NCBI GenBank assembly: GCA_944379995.1
Contig: CALWGF010000007.1
Span: 62,001 to 126,000 of the forward strand
Origin: an uncultured Clostridia bacterium
GTDB lineage: Bacteria; Bacillota; Clostridia; Lachnospirales; Anaerotignaceae
Length of the DNA: 64,000 nt
Reading direction: 5' to 3'
Shown piece after piece: positions 28,829 to 37,627 of this stretch. The position numbers were made by a program, and so were the translations under genes. Position 1 is the first letter of the stretch. Each line of letters starts with the position of its first letter. The notes below the pieces were generated by a model. The model saw only the letters and a list, made by a program, of their open reading frames with translations, was not told the origin of the DNA and made no database searches.

Positions 28829-30337
28829 TTATTCTCCTGCATGTAATATTCCTAAAATTGAAAGCTCTTTCTCTGTAAGACCTATTCCCCTCAACATAAG
28901 TCTATTACCTTTGAGTGCTTCTATTGAGTTTATACCCATACCACCCATAATTTCTTTTATTTCATGTTCCCATGATTTTACGAGATTTACAAGTCTTTTA
29001 TATCCTTCATCAGGATTAAGTCGTTTTACAAGGTCCTCTCTTTGAGTTGCAATACCCCAGTTGCACTTTCCGAGTTGACAACTTTGACATAAATGACAGC
29101 CAAGAGCAAGTAATGCCGCTGTTGCAATATAACATGCATCTGCCCCAAGTGCAATAGCTTTTACAACATCTGCACTACTTCTTATACTTCCTCCAACGAT
29201 TAAAGATACATTTTCACGTATACCTTCTTCTCTAAGTCTTTGGTCAACACTTGCAAGAGCAAGTTCAATAGGTATACCAACATTGTCACGAATTCTTGTA
29301 GGAGCTGCCCCTGTTCCTCCTCTAAATCCGTCAATAGCTATAATATCTGCACCGCTTCTCGCAATACCACTTGCAATAGCAGCAATATTATGCACAGCAG
29401 CAATTTTTACAATAACAGGTTTTTTATAATCTGTTGCTTCTTTTAATGAATATACAAGTTGTCTTAAATCTTCAATAGAATAAATATCATGATGTGGAGC
29501 AGGGGATATAGCATCTGAGCCTAAAGGTATCATTCTTGTTTTTGAAATATCTTCTAAAACTTTTGTTCCTGGAAGATGTCCTCCAATACCCGGTTTTGCA
29601 CCTTGCCCCATTTTAATTTCTATTGCTGCCCCAGACTCAAGGTAATCTTTATGAACACCAAAACGTCCAGAAGCTACTTGAACTATTGTATTTTTACCAT
29701 ATTTATAAAAATCTTCATGAAGTCCACCTTCACCAGTGTTATAAAGTATTCCCAATTCTTCTGCGGCTCTTGCAAGACTTTCATGAGCATTATAGCTTAT
29801 TGAACCATATGACATAGCAGAAAAGAGTATAGGAACATCAAGTTCCATATGAGGTGCAAGATTATCAATAATATTGCCTTCTTCATCTCTTTCTATTGTA
29901 TCAGGTTTTTTGCCAAGCATAACTTTTGTTTCCATAGGCTCTCTTAAAGGGTCTATTGGAGGGTTTGTAACCTGAGAAGCATTTATAAGTATTTTATCCC
30001 AATAAACAGGAAAAGGTTTTGGATTACCCATAGAAGAAAGAAGTACACCTGCATTGCTTGACTGTCTGTAAATTTCTTCTATTGTTTTTCCTGTCCAGTT
30101 TGTATTTTCTTTAAATGTGTGGTCTGTTTTTACAATTTTTAATGCTCTAGTAGGACAGACAGCAACACATCTATGACAGTTTACACATTTACTATCATCT
30201 GCTATCATCTTTTTTAAATCGCTGTTAAAACTATGTACTTCATTAGCACATTGTTTTTCACATAAACGACAATTTATACATTTATCAAAATTTCTTACAA
30301 CTTCATAGTCAGGATATAAAAAATCTAATGCCGCCAT
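28829..30337 (-). CDS. Glutamate synthase, FMN/iron-sulfur synthase-domain subunit (archaeal-type)
   Basis: This 502-residue protein starts with two 4Fe-4S motifs (CINCRLCEKQCANEV and CVNCHRCVAVCP, residues 20-60). The glutamate synthase central/FMN domain follows: ILFSAMSYGSISYNAHESLA, GEGGLHEDFYKYG, KMGQGAKPGIGGHLPG, GFRGGTGAAPTR and VGGSIRSSADVVKAIALGAD. The cluster motif CHLCQSCQLGKCNWGIATQ suits the 3Fe-4S site. It converts 2-oxoglutarate and glutamine-derived ammonia to glutamate. The added N-terminal ferredoxin suggests ferredoxin as electron donor rather than an NADPH subunit, which I do not see nearby. Its ATG overlaps the stop of the upstream amidotransferase gene by one base. Confidence 0.93.
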   Translation of the reverse strand: MAALDFLYPDYEVVRNFDKCINCRLCEKQCANEVHSFNSDLKKMIADDSKCVNCHRCVAVCPTRALKIVKTDHTFKENTNWTGKTIEEIYRQSSNAGVLLSSMGNPKPFPVYWDKILINASQVTNPPIDPLREPMETKVMLGKKPDTIERDEEGNIIDNLAPHMELDVPILFSAMSYGSISYNAHESLARAAEELGILYNTGEGGLHEDFYKYGKNTIVQVASGRFGVHKDYLESGAAIEIKMGQGAKPGIGGHLPGTKVLEDISKTRMIPLGSDAISPAPHHDIYSIEDLRQLVYSLKEATDYKKPVIVKIAAVHNIAAIASGIARSGADIIAIDGFRGGTGAAPTRIRDNVGIPIELALASVDQRLREEGIRENVSLIVGGSIRSSADVVKAIALGADACYIATAALLALGCHLCQSCQLGKCNWGIATQREDLVKRLNPDEGYKRLVNLVKSWEHEIKEIMGGMGINSIEALKGNRLMLRGIGLTEKELSILGILHAGE

Positions 30338-31431
30338 TATTTAACACCTCCTTCAAGAGTTACTATTATAGGTTCTCCACCTTTTGGTGACCAAATTTTA
30401 TCTGGATTAGGTTCTATTATTCTTATTGCACATTCCTCGCTTGCAATATAAAACATATTGTCTTTTTCAGCAGCAACCATGCTTCTTAATTTAAGTCTAT
30501 CATTAAGAGCCATCATACCACCGTCAAAACCTAAAAGTATTGAGAATGGTCCTGTAACAAGAAGACTTGAAAAAGCTCTTCTTAAATATGTATATTTTAT
30601 ACGCTCTTTTTCTTCCATATGTTCTATTGTTGACCAAAATGGTGCAGCTATTACAGCAGCAACTTCTTCAAGAGTTAATTTTTTCTTTCTATTTAAGAAG
30701 TCAATTATATATGTAATAACTTCTGTATCTGTAAGAAGTGAACATTTATAACCAAACATTTCTATATATCTTCTGTTGGCATCATATGATGAAATTTCAC
30801 CATTATGTACTATTGAATAATCAAGCATAGCGAAAGGGTGAGCTCCTCCCCACCAACCAGGTGTATTTGTAGGGTATCTACCATGTGCTGTCCAACAGTA
30901 TCCAGAGTATTCTTCAAGTCTGTAAAAATCTCCTACATCTTCAGGAAATCCAACAGCTTTAAAAACTCCCATATTTTTACCACTAGAAAATACATATGCT
31001 CCGTCAATTTGTGTATTTATTCTTATACAACATTTTGCAACATATTCTTTTTCATCAAGCTGACTGTCAGCAAGTTTTGTTGGAAGTGGGTTTAAGAAAT
31101 AACGCCATATTAAAGGTTCATTTATTATTCTTGGATTTTTTCTTGTAGGAATTTTTGAAAGGTTTACTACATCAAAATGCCTGTCAAGAAATCTTTCGCA
31201 TTTTTCTCTTGCTTCAATATCATCATAAAATATATGAAATGCATATGAGTCTTTATATTCAGGATAAATTCCATATCCTGCAAATCCACCACCAAGACCA
31301 TTTGAACGGTCATGCATTGTGGATATTGATTTTATTATTGCTTCACCGGAAATTCTTTTTCCGTCTTTTGCAAATATACCAGATATTGCACAACCAGACG
31401 GTATTCTTATTTGTCCTTCTTTAAGTAACAT
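30337..31431 (-). CDS. Glutamate synthase amidotransferase (class II GATase) subunit
   Basis: This 364-residue protein resembles the class II glutamine amidotransferase part of archaeal-type glutamate synthase. SGCAISGIFAKDG (C14) is the probable nucleophile region, although the cysteine is not near-terminal as in MCGI proteins. GYCWTAHGRYPTNTPGWWGG, SIVHNGEISSYDANRRYIE and LLTDTEVITYIIDFL are the expected glutamine-site motifs. The C-terminal third resembles the conserved RAFSSLLVTGPFSILLGFDG. It is the first gene of the minus-strand operon, and it overlaps the synthase subunit by one base. Transcription must pass the attenuator at 31463-31520. Confidence 0.9.
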   Translation of the reverse strand: MLLKEGQIRIPSGCAISGIFAKDGKRISGEAIIKSISTMHDRSNGLGGGFAGYGIYPEYKDSYAFHIFYDDIEAREKCERFLDRHFDVVNLSKIPTRKNPRIINEPLIWRYFLNPLPTKLADSQLDEKEYVAKCCIRINTQIDGAYVFSSGKNMGVFKAVGFPEDVGDFYRLEEYSGYCWTAHGRYPTNTPGWWGGAHPFAMLDYSIVHNGEISSYDANRRYIEMFGYKCSLLTDTEVITYIIDFLNRKKKLTLEEVAAVIAAPFWSTIEHMEEKERIKYTYLRRAFSSLLVTGPFSILLGFDGGMMALNDRLKLRSMVAAEKDNMFYIASEECAIRIIEPNPDKIWSPKGGEPIIVTLEGGVK

Positions 31432-31462
31432 ATTATTGAAACCTCCTTTTTAAAGAGTATAA

Positions 31463-31520
31463 AATAGAAAAACGTTCGCCACTCACAGATTTATAGTGTT
31501 TTACTGTGAATGACGAACGT
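31463..31520 (-). terminator. Leader terminator of the glutamate synthase operon
   Basis: On the minus strand ACGTTCGTCATTCACAG (31520-31504) pairs over all 17 positions, with two G-U, with CTGTGAGTGGCGAACGT (31488-31472), and a T-rich run follows. It lies only about 40-70 bases after the predicted transcription start and upstream of the first gene, so it should be a regulated attenuator. Confidence 0.88.
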
Positions 31521-31529
31521 CTTTGTTCG
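31514..31529 (-). promoter_or_regulatory. ANTAR-type hexaloop hairpin in the glutamate synthase leader
   Basis: On the minus strand CGAAC-AAAGAC-GTTCG forms a 5-bp stem with a six-base loop having A at position 1 and G at position 4, the known ANTAR signature. Its 3' arm is part of the terminator's 5' arm, so the two structures exclude each other. Only this single hairpin is found; the usual upstream P1 hairpin is not visible. Confidence 0.6.
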
Positions 31530-31537
31530 ATGAGTGA

Positions 31538-31567
31538 ATTATACTATCATATATATGCATCTGTCAA
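31538..31567 (-). promoter_or_regulatory. Promoter of the glutamate synthase/purA/glnA/ANTAR operon
   Basis: On the minus strand a perfect TTGACA (31567-31562) and TATAAT (31543-31538) are 18 bases apart. The start is predicted near 31531, immediately before the hexaloop hairpin. Confidence 0.8.
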
Positions 31568-31686
31568 CGATTTAAGCCATTTGAAAATATAAGGATTTCT
31601 TATTGTTAATATATAACAACTTTTTTTATTAAAATAAGTTTTTTGTATACAATTTAGTTTAAAATTAAAAAATTTGTTAAAATGTA

Positions 31687-31715
31687 TTGACTTTTTATTT
31701 TTGGGACAATATAAT
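31687..31715 (+). promoter_or_regulatory. Promoter of glnN
   Basis: TTGACT (31687-31692), a 17-base spacer and TATAAT (31710-31715). The start is predicted near 31722. Confidence 0.8.
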
Positions 31716-31727
31716 CAACACCATAAA

Positions 31728-31743
31728 ACAGCAAAGGCGCTGT
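31728..31743 (+). promoter_or_regulatory. ANTAR-type hexaloop hairpin in the glnN leader
   Basis: ACAGC-AAAGGC-GCTGT forms a 5-bp stem and a six-base loop with A1 and G4. As in the divergent leader, the hairpin begins a few bases after the predicted start. Its loop and 3' arm are shared with the following terminator stem. Confidence 0.6.
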
Positions 31744-31780
31744 GGATTATACATAGTTTATAGTCCACGGTGCCTTTTTT
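31733..31780 (+). terminator. Leader terminator of glnN
   Basis: AAGGCGCTGTGGA (from 31734) pairs fully, with two wobbles, with TCCACGGTGCCTT (31764-31776). The stem continues inward to about 18 bp, and T's run to 31780. It sits about 100 bases upstream of the glnN start codon. Confidence 0.88.
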
Positions 31781-31877
31781 GTTTATTACAAAAGACAAGT
31801 ATTAAATTTACAAAAGATAAAATAATATAAAGTACAAAAGAATTTTAATCTAAATTAATTTTGAGGGGGAAAATGAT

Positions 31878-33971
31878 ATGGTAAATGTTCCTGAAATTTT
31901 CGGAAGTATGGTTTTTGATGAACAAGCAATGAAAGAAAGACTTCCAAAAGCTACTTATAAACTTATGAAAAAAAGTATAGCACAAGGTAAACCACTTGAT
32001 AGAGAAGTTGCAAATGTTGTTGCTAATGCTATGAAAGATTGGGCAATAGAAAGAGGAGTAACACATTTTACACATTGGTTCCAACCTATGACAGGTGTTA
32101 CAGCCGAAAAACATGATAGCTTTATATCACCAAGTGAAGATGGAAGAGTTATAATGGAATTTTCAGGTAAAGAACTTATACAGGGCGAACCTGATGCATC
32201 AAGTTTTCCTTCTGGTGGACTTAGAGCTACATTTGAAGCAAGAGGATATACAGCATGGGACCCAACAAGCTATGCATTTATAAAAGAAGATACACTTTGT
32301 ATTCCAACTGCTTTCTGTTCATATAGTGGAGAAGCACTTGATAAAAAAACACCACTTCTTCGTTCAATGGAAGTTATAAATACACAAGCATTAAGAATTT
32401 TAAGACTTTTTGGTGATACAGATACAACAAGAGTAAATACAACAGTAGGACCAGAACAGGAATATTTCCTTATTGATGAAGAATTATACAAACAAAGAAA
32501 AGACCTTATATATTGTGGAAGAACTCTTTTCGGAGCAAAACCTCCAAAGGGACAGGAAATGGAAGACCATTACTTTGGTACAATCAAACCAAGAGTAAAA
32601 GCTTTTATGAAAGACCTTAACGAAGAACTTTGGAAACTTGGTATACTTGCTAAGACAGAGCATAATGAAGTTGCACCTGCTCAGCATGAGCTTGCACCAA
32701 TATTTACAACAACAAATATTGCAGCTGACCATAACCAGCTTACAATGGAAATGCTTAAAAAGGTTGCACAAAAACATGGTATGACTTGCCTTTTACATGA
32801 AAAACCTTTTGCAGGTGTAAACGGAAGTGGAAAACATAATAACTGGTCAATATCAACAGATACAGGTATAAACCTTCTTGAACCTGGGGAGTCACCAAAA
32901 GAAAATGCACAGTTTTTGCTTTTCCTTGCAGCTGTAATTAAAGCTGTTGATGATTATCAGGACCTTTTAAGGGTTTCTGTTGTTGGTGCAGGAAATGACC
33001 ATAGACTTGGAGCAAATGAAGCTCCTCCGGCTATTGTTTCTATGTTTGTTGGTGATGAACTTCAAGCAATTCTTGATTCAATAGAAAAAGGTACAGATTT
33101 TGAACAAAAAGATAAAGAAGAAATGGAAATAGGTGTTCATGTACTTCCTCATTTCTTTAAAGATACAACAGATAGAAATAGAACATCACCATTTGCATTT
33201 ACAGGAAATAAATTTGAATTCCGTATGCTTGGTTCAACAGTTTCTGTTTCAGGACCAAATATTGTTTTAAATACAATAGTTGCAGAAGTTTTAGACCAGT
33301 TTGCTGATGAACTTGAAAAAGCAACTGATTTTAACGCAGCATTAAATGCACTTATTAAAAGAACAATAGTTAATCATAAGAGAATTATATTTAATGGTGA
33401 CGGATATAGCGAAGAATGGACAAAAGAAGCTGAAAAAAGAGGTCTTCTTAACCTTAGAACAACTCCAGATGCTTTACCATACTTTATTTCTGAAAAAAGC
33501 ATAAAACTTTTTACAAAGCATAATATATTTACAGAGGTAGAACTTAACTCAAGATATGAAATTCTTCTTGAAAATTATTGTAAAACACTTAATATTGAAG
33601 CTCTTACAATGATTGAAATGGCAAGAAGAAGTATACTTCCAGCTGTAATTGAATATACAAAGAATATTACAGATACACTTACAGCAAAACAAAGTATAGG
33701 AATTGATATTTCAAAATGTAAAGAAAAAGAAGTTGTTGAAGAACTTTCATATATAACATCAATGATTATTGAAAATACAGAAAAACTTGAAAATGCTTTA
33801 ATTGGTGTTAAAGATATTGAAGGAATACAGAATGAAGCAAATTACTATAAAGATACAGTTATTGCTGCAATGAATGAGCTTAGAGTAGTTGCAGACAGAG
33901 CAGAAGTTATAGTAGGAGATGAATACTGGCCATATCCAAGATACGGCGAACTTTTATTTAGCATACTTTAA
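31878..33971 (+). CDS. glnN: Glutamine synthetase type III (GlnN)
   Basis: This 697-residue enzyme is of the long GSIII class known from Bacteroides, Clostridia and cyanobacteria. Typical features are [20 protein letters not shown] at the N-terminus, [86 protein letters not shown] and [15 protein letters not shown]. It makes glutamine from glutamate and ammonia. SD GAGGGGG is 11 bases before the ATG. It is preceded by its own promoter and attenuator, and amt-PII lies downstream with its own leader. Two glutamine synthetases flanking glutamate synthase imply condition-specific use. Confidence 0.97.
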   Translation: MVNVPEIFGSMVFDEQAMKERLPKATYKLMKKSIAQGKPLDREVANVVANAMKDWAIERGVTHFTHWFQPMTGVTAEKHDSFISPSEDGRVIMEFSGKELIQGEPDASSFPSGGLRATFEARGYTAWDPTSYAFIKEDTLCIPTAFCSYSGEALDKKTPLLRSMEVINTQALRILRLFGDTDTTRVNTTVGPEQEYFLIDEELYKQRKDLIYCGRTLFGAKPPKGQEMEDHYFGTIKPRVKAFMKDLNEELWKLGILAKTEHNEVAPAQHELAPIFTTTNIAADHNQLTMEMLKKVAQKHGMTCLLHEKPFAGVNGSGKHNNWSISTDTGINLLEPGESPKENAQFLLFLAAVIKAVDDYQDLLRVSVVGAGNDHRLGANEAPPAIVSMFVGDELQAILDSIEKGTDFEQKDKEEMEIGVHVLPHFFKDTTDRNRTSPFAFTGNKFEFRMLGSTVSVSGPNIVLNTIVAEVLDQFADELEKATDFNAALNALIKRTIVNHKRIIFNGDGYSEEWTKEAEKRGLLNLRTTPDALPYFISEKSIKLFTKHNIFTEVELNSRYEILLENYCKTLNIEALTMIEMARRSILPAVIEYTKNITDTLTAKQSIGIDISKCKEKEVVEELSYITSMIIENTEKLENALIGVKDIEGIQNEANYYKDTVIAAMNELRVVADRAEVIVGDEYWPYPRYGELLFSIL

Positions 33972-33980
33972 AAATCTATG

Positions 33981-34009
33981 TTCATAATGAACTAAATATA
34001 TAATATAAT
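33981..34009 (+). promoter_or_regulatory. Possible amt promoter
   Basis: TTCATA (33981-33986), 17 bases and TATAAT (34004-34009). An overlapping second TATAAT is at 33999-34004. Confidence 0.45.
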
Positions 34010-34013
34010 CACA

Positions 34014-34051
34014 AAGGTGTGTATTTTTTAATATAAAATACATGCCTTTTT
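34014..34051 (+). terminator. Leader terminator of amt with a weak hexaloop hairpin
   Basis: AAGGTGTGTATTT and AAATACATGCCTT pair along 13 bp with two wobbles, and TTTTT follows. CAC-AAAGGT-GTG (34010-34021) overlaps its 5' arm. It has the A1/G4 hexaloop but only a 3-bp stem, so membership in the ANTAR set is uncertain. It may also serve as the glnN terminator. Confidence 0.6.
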
Positions 34052-34069
34052 AATTTAGGGGGAATTAAA

Positions 34070-35767
34070 ATGTTTTCATCAGTAAATACCATGTGGGTAT
34101 TATTTGGAGCTGCACTTGTATTTTTTATGCAAGCAGGTTTTGCAATACTTGAAGCAGGTCTTACAAGAGCAAAAAATGCAGGTAATATTATAATGAAAAA
34201 CCTTATGGATTTTAGTATAGGTACACCTATATTTTGGATTACAGGTTTTGGAATAATGTTTGGTTCTGCATCACCGTTTTTTGGTGGTATAGATTTTTTT
34301 ACAAAAGGTGATTACTCATCTGTATTACCAGCAGGTGTTCCATTTTTTGCATTTCTTATATTTCAAACAGTTTTTTGTGCCACAGCAGCAACAATAGTTT
34401 CTGGAGCAATGGCAGAAAGAACAAAATTTTCATCATATTGTATTTATAGTTTTATTATTAGTGCAATAATTTATCCTGTATCTGGTCATTGGATTTGGGG
34501 AGGCGGTTGGCTTGCACAACTTGGTTTTCACGATTTTGCAGGTTCAACAGCTGTTCATATGGTTGGTGGTATTGCAGCGTTTATTGGTGCAAAAACACTT
34601 GGACCACGTATTGGAAAATATACAGCAGACGGAAAACCTAAAGCAATTCTTGGTCATAACCTTACAATAGCAGCACTTGGAGTATTTATATTATGGTTCT
34701 GTTGGTTTGGTTTTAATGGTTGTTCAACAGTAAGTGCTGAAGGTGATGAAACTCTTATAAAAATGGGTTCAATATTTGTTACAACAAATATGTCAGCAGC
34801 AGTCGCTTCAATTACAGTTATGCTTATAACTTGGATAAGATATAAAAAACCTGATGTTTCAATGACATTAAATGGTACTTTGGCAGGTCTTGTTGCCATA
34901 ACAGCTGGCTGTGATATGGTTTCTGTTGGTGGTTCTGCTGTTATAGGTATTATTGCAGGATTTGTAGTTGTTTTTGGTATTGAATTTGTAGATAAAGTTT
35001 TAAAAGTTGATGACCCTGTTGGTGCTGTTGGTGTTCATGGTATGTGTGGAGCAACAGGAACAATTCTTACAGGTGTATTTGCTACTGATGGTGGTCTTTT
35101 ATATGGTGGCGGATTTTCATTTCTTGGTACTCAACTTTTAGGTGTTATATCAGTTGCTATATGGGTTACTATAACAATGACAATAGTATTTCAGATTATT
35201 AAAAATACAATAGGTCTTCGTGTTTCTGAAGAAGAAGAGATACTTGGTCTTGATATTAAAGAACATAATCTTGAAAGTAGCTATGCAGGATTTACAATAC
35301 CTAGAGAAACAGTATTTGGAGCAAATTTCAAAAAAGAACAGCCTGTTACTGTTGAAGAAGCTGTAACAGTACATCATGTCGCTACAAAATCAAGTAATAC
35401 AAATGAAAATGATAAATTAACAAAAGTTGTTATTATTACAAATCAGAATAAATTTGAAAAACTTAAAAATGCACTTAATGGAATAGGAATTACAGGTCTT
35501 ACTGTAACACAAGTTTTAGGTTATGGTATGCAAAAAGGTAATAACGAATACTATCGTGGTATAGAGGTTGATGCTGCATTAAGACCAAAGGTAAAACTTG
35601 AAATGGTTGTATGTAAAACACCAGTTGAAACTGTTATTAATACAGCAAAAGAAGTTCTTTTTACAGGTCGTATAGGTGATGGTAAAATATTTATATATGA
35701 TGTTGAAAATGTTATAAAAATAAGAACAGGCGAAGAAGGCTATGACGCATTACAAGATGAAGATTAA
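34070..35767 (+). CDS. amt: Ammonium transporter fused to a PII signalling domain
   Basis: This is a 565-residue fusion. Residues 1 to about 400 are an Amt/Mep/Rh channel with about 11 membrane segments: MQAGFAILEAGLTRAKNAGN, STAVHMVGGIAAFIGAKTLG with the first pore histidine, and GVHGMCGATGTILTGVFA with the second. Residues about 448-560 are a PII domain (LTKVVIITNQNKFEKLKNAL, PKVKLEMVV, TGRIGDGKIFIYDVENVIKI). In the T-loop the motif is YYRGIEV: the tyrosine that is uridylylated in E. coli GlnB is valine (V500), so control by uridylylation is not expected. PII normally blocks Amt in trans; a covalent PII should gate the channel in cis via 2-oxoglutarate and nucleotides. SD GGGGGA. Confidence 0.94.
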   Translation: MFSSVNTMWVLFGAALVFFMQAGFAILEAGLTRAKNAGNIIMKNLMDFSIGTPIFWITGFGIMFGSASPFFGGIDFFTKGDYSSVLPAGVPFFAFLIFQTVFCATAATIVSGAMAERTKFSSYCIYSFIISAIIYPVSGHWIWGGGWLAQLGFHDFAGSTAVHMVGGIAAFIGAKTLGPRIGKYTADGKPKAILGHNLTIAALGVFILWFCWFGFNGCSTVSAEGDETLIKMGSIFVTTNMSAAVASITVMLITWIRYKKPDVSMTLNGTLAGLVAITAGCDMVSVGGSAVIGIIAGFVVVFGIEFVDKVLKVDDPVGAVGVHGMCGATGTILTGVFATDGGLLYGGGFSFLGTQLLGVISVAIWVTITMTIVFQIIKNTIGLRVSEEEEILGLDIKEHNLESSYAGFTIPRETVFGANFKKEQPVTVEEAVTVHHVATKSSNTNENDKLTKVVIITNQNKFEKLKNALNGIGITGLTVTQVLGYGMQKGNNEYYRGIEVDAALRPKVKLEMVVCKTPVETVINTAKEVLFTGRIGDGKIFIYDVENVIKIRTGEEGYDALQDED

Positions 35768-35811
35768 AAAACACAAAAGCGTAGATTTTATCTACGCTTT
35801 TGTGTTTTTTG
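35767..35811. terminator. Intrinsic terminator of amt
   Basis: A long stem ACACAAAAGCGTAGA/TCTACGCTTTTGTGT is flanked by A's and six T's. Confidence 0.93.
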
Positions 35812-35841
35812 ACGTGGTCAGACAAGATATTTTAAATTTTG

Positions 35842-35871
35842 TTAACATAGTGTATATTTTTATGTTATAAT
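35842..35871 (+). promoter_or_regulatory. Promoter of pfp
   Basis: TTAACA (35842-35847), 18 bases and TATAAT (35866-35871). A TG one base before the -10 makes it extended. Confidence 0.65.
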
Positions 35872-35933
35872 GAAAAACGCTAAGAATCATATTTTTATCA
35901 ATAACATAAAGGTGAAAGGTAGATAGTATAATT

Positions 35934-37154
35934 ATGAAAAATTTAATAGTTGCACAATCGGGAGGCCCTTCTTCTGCAATAAATGCTACGTTGGCAGGGG
36001 TTTGTAAATTTGCTTTTGAAAGTGGAAAGATTGATAAAGTTTATGGTGGTCTTCATGGTATAAGTGGAATACTTGAAGAGCGTATTATAGAACTTAATTC
36101 TATACTTGACAAAGATGAAAAGCTTGATACACTTGCTATGACACCAGCAGCAGCTCTTGGAAGTTGTAGAAAGAAACTTGCAGACTATAAAGAAGATGAC
36201 AAAGAATATAAAATACTTATTGACATTTTACGTAAGTATAATATAGGATATTTTATATATATAGGTGGAAATGATTCTATGGACACTGTATATAAAGTTG
36301 CAAAATATTGTAAAGAAAACAATATTGACGATATAAAAGTTATGGGTGCTCCAAAGACAATAGATAATGACCTTTGTGAAACAGACCATAGTCCAGGGTT
36401 TGGTTCTGCTGCAAAGTATATTGCAACAACAATATCTGAACTAGGATATGATGGAGATGTTTATAATGTACCTACTGTAAATATTGTGGAAATTATGGGT
36501 AGAGATGCAGGTTGGCTTACAGCAGCATCAGGACTTGCCAGAATAAATGGTCACCATGTTCCAGATTTAATATACCTTTGTGAAAAACCATTCGATATAA
36601 ATCAATTTGTATCTGATGTTAAAAGAAAAATTGCAGAGAAAAAAACTGTAATAGTTGCTGTAAGTGAAGGTGTAAAAAATTCAGAAGGTAGATATATTGC
36701 AGAGGTTGGCGACAGAAAAAAAGATGCTTTTGGTCATGTTGAATTAGCTGGAGTTGGATATGTGCTTAAAAATGTTGTAAAAAGAGAAATTGGTTGTAAA
36801 GTACGTTCAATGGAACTTTCTCTTATGCAAAGATGTGCAGGTCATATAGCTAGTAAGACAGATATAGAAGAATCAAAACTTATTGGTTATGAAACAGCTA
36901 AATATGCAACAGAAGGCGGAGCTGGAAAAGTTGGTATATTTTTGAGAAATGATAAAAATGGATATAGTGTGGAAGTTGATTTTGTTGAAATATCAAAAAT
37001 TGCCAATAAAGTAAAACAGGTTCCTATCGAATGGATAAACGAAGAAGGTAATGACATAAAACAAGAACTTATAGACTATTTATATCCTCTTATACAAGGA
37101 GAACTTCCACTAAAATATAAAGGTGGTATACCTGAAACAATAGTAATTCAGTAA
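35934..37154 (+). CDS. pfp: PPi-dependent 6-phosphofructokinase
   Basis: This 406-residue enzyme is a PFK-family member with PPi-type signatures. GGNDS (residues 111-115) has the aspartate that excludes ATP at the position where PfkA has glycine. APKTIDNDL carries the lysine (K141) that contacts PPi. VNIVEIMGRDAGWLTAASGL is the sugar-phosphate region. It would catalyse reversible phosphorylation of fructose 6-phosphate with pyrophosphate, allowing glycolysis and gluconeogenesis with energy saving. The SD is weak (AAAGGTAG, about 11 bases away). The Rrf2 regulator follows after 16 bases and may be cotranscribed. Confidence 0.93.
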   Translation: MKNLIVAQSGGPSSAINATLAGVCKFAFESGKIDKVYGGLHGISGILEERIIELNSILDKDEKLDTLAMTPAAALGSCRKKLADYKEDDKEYKILIDILRKYNIGYFIYIGGNDSMDTVYKVAKYCKENNIDDIKVMGAPKTIDNDLCETDHSPGFGSAAKYIATTISELGYDGDVYNVPTVNIVEIMGRDAGWLTAASGLARINGHHVPDLIYLCEKPFDINQFVSDVKRKIAEKKTVIVAVSEGVKNSEGRYIAEVGDRKKDAFGHVELAGVGYVLKNVVKREIGCKVRSMELSLMQRCAGHIASKTDIEESKLIGYETAKYATEGGAGKVGIFLRNDKNGYSVEVDFVEISKIANKVKQVPIEWINEEGNDIKQELIDYLYPLIQGELPLKYKGGIPETIVIQ

Positions 37155-37170
37155 TATTTGAGGTGTATAT

Positions 37171-37575
37171 ATGCTTATAACAAGAGAAACAGATTATGCA
37201 ATGCGTACTGTAAGAGCATTGTCAGGTGGTAAAAGACTTAATATAAAACAAATATGTGAGGCTGAAAACATACCTATTCAGTTTGCATATAAAATTCTTA
37301 AAAAATTAAGTGAAAAAAATATTATTAAAATAATAAGAGGTGCAGGTGGAGGATATTGTCTTGAAGCAGACCTTCAAACTCTTACAATATATGATATTCT
37401 TATAGCCATTGAAAATGAAGCAGACTATAATAGTGTAAATTTATGTCTTAAAGATGGTGTTTCTTGTATTCATAACAGCAATGGAAAGTGTTGTAAAATG
37501 AATAAAGAATTTAGAAGAATAAATTCTGTTCTCGAGGAAGAATTAAAGAAAGTACCTTTTATAGAATTAATATAA
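37171..37575 (+). CDS. Rrf2-family transcriptional regulator
   Basis: This 134-residue winged-helix protein starts MLITRETDYAMRTVRALSGG, as Rrf2/IscR/NsrR proteins do. It continues with the wing region IIRGAGGGYCLEADLQTLTI. The cluster-ligand region has cysteines in LCLKDGVSCIHNSNGKCC, a spacing similar to but not identical with IscR/NsrR. It could bind an Fe-S cluster and sense redox state, NO or cysteine. The target is unknown. It lies 16 bases after pfp and is followed by a terminator. Confidence 0.88.
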   Translation: MLITRETDYAMRTVRALSGGKRLNIKQICEAENIPIQFAYKILKKLSEKNIIKIIRGAGGGYCLEADLQTLTIYDILIAIENEADYNSVNLCLKDGVSCIHNSNGKCCKMNKEFRRINSVLEEELKKVPFIELI

Positions 37576-37587
37576 AGGTAATTATTT

Positions 37588-37614
37588 GGCAGAGTTATTA
37601 ACTCTGCCTTTTTT
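37588..37614 (+). terminator. Intrinsic terminator
   Basis: GGCAGAGTT-ATT-AACTCTGCC is followed by six T's. It terminates pfp-rrf2. Confidence 0.92.
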
Positions 37615-37627
37615 AAAGGGTGGTATT

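Noticed and set aside
37586-37627. Upstream start of the EcsC protein at 37586
   Set aside because: It lies in the terminator of the preceding operon; the ATG at 37628 has a good SD.
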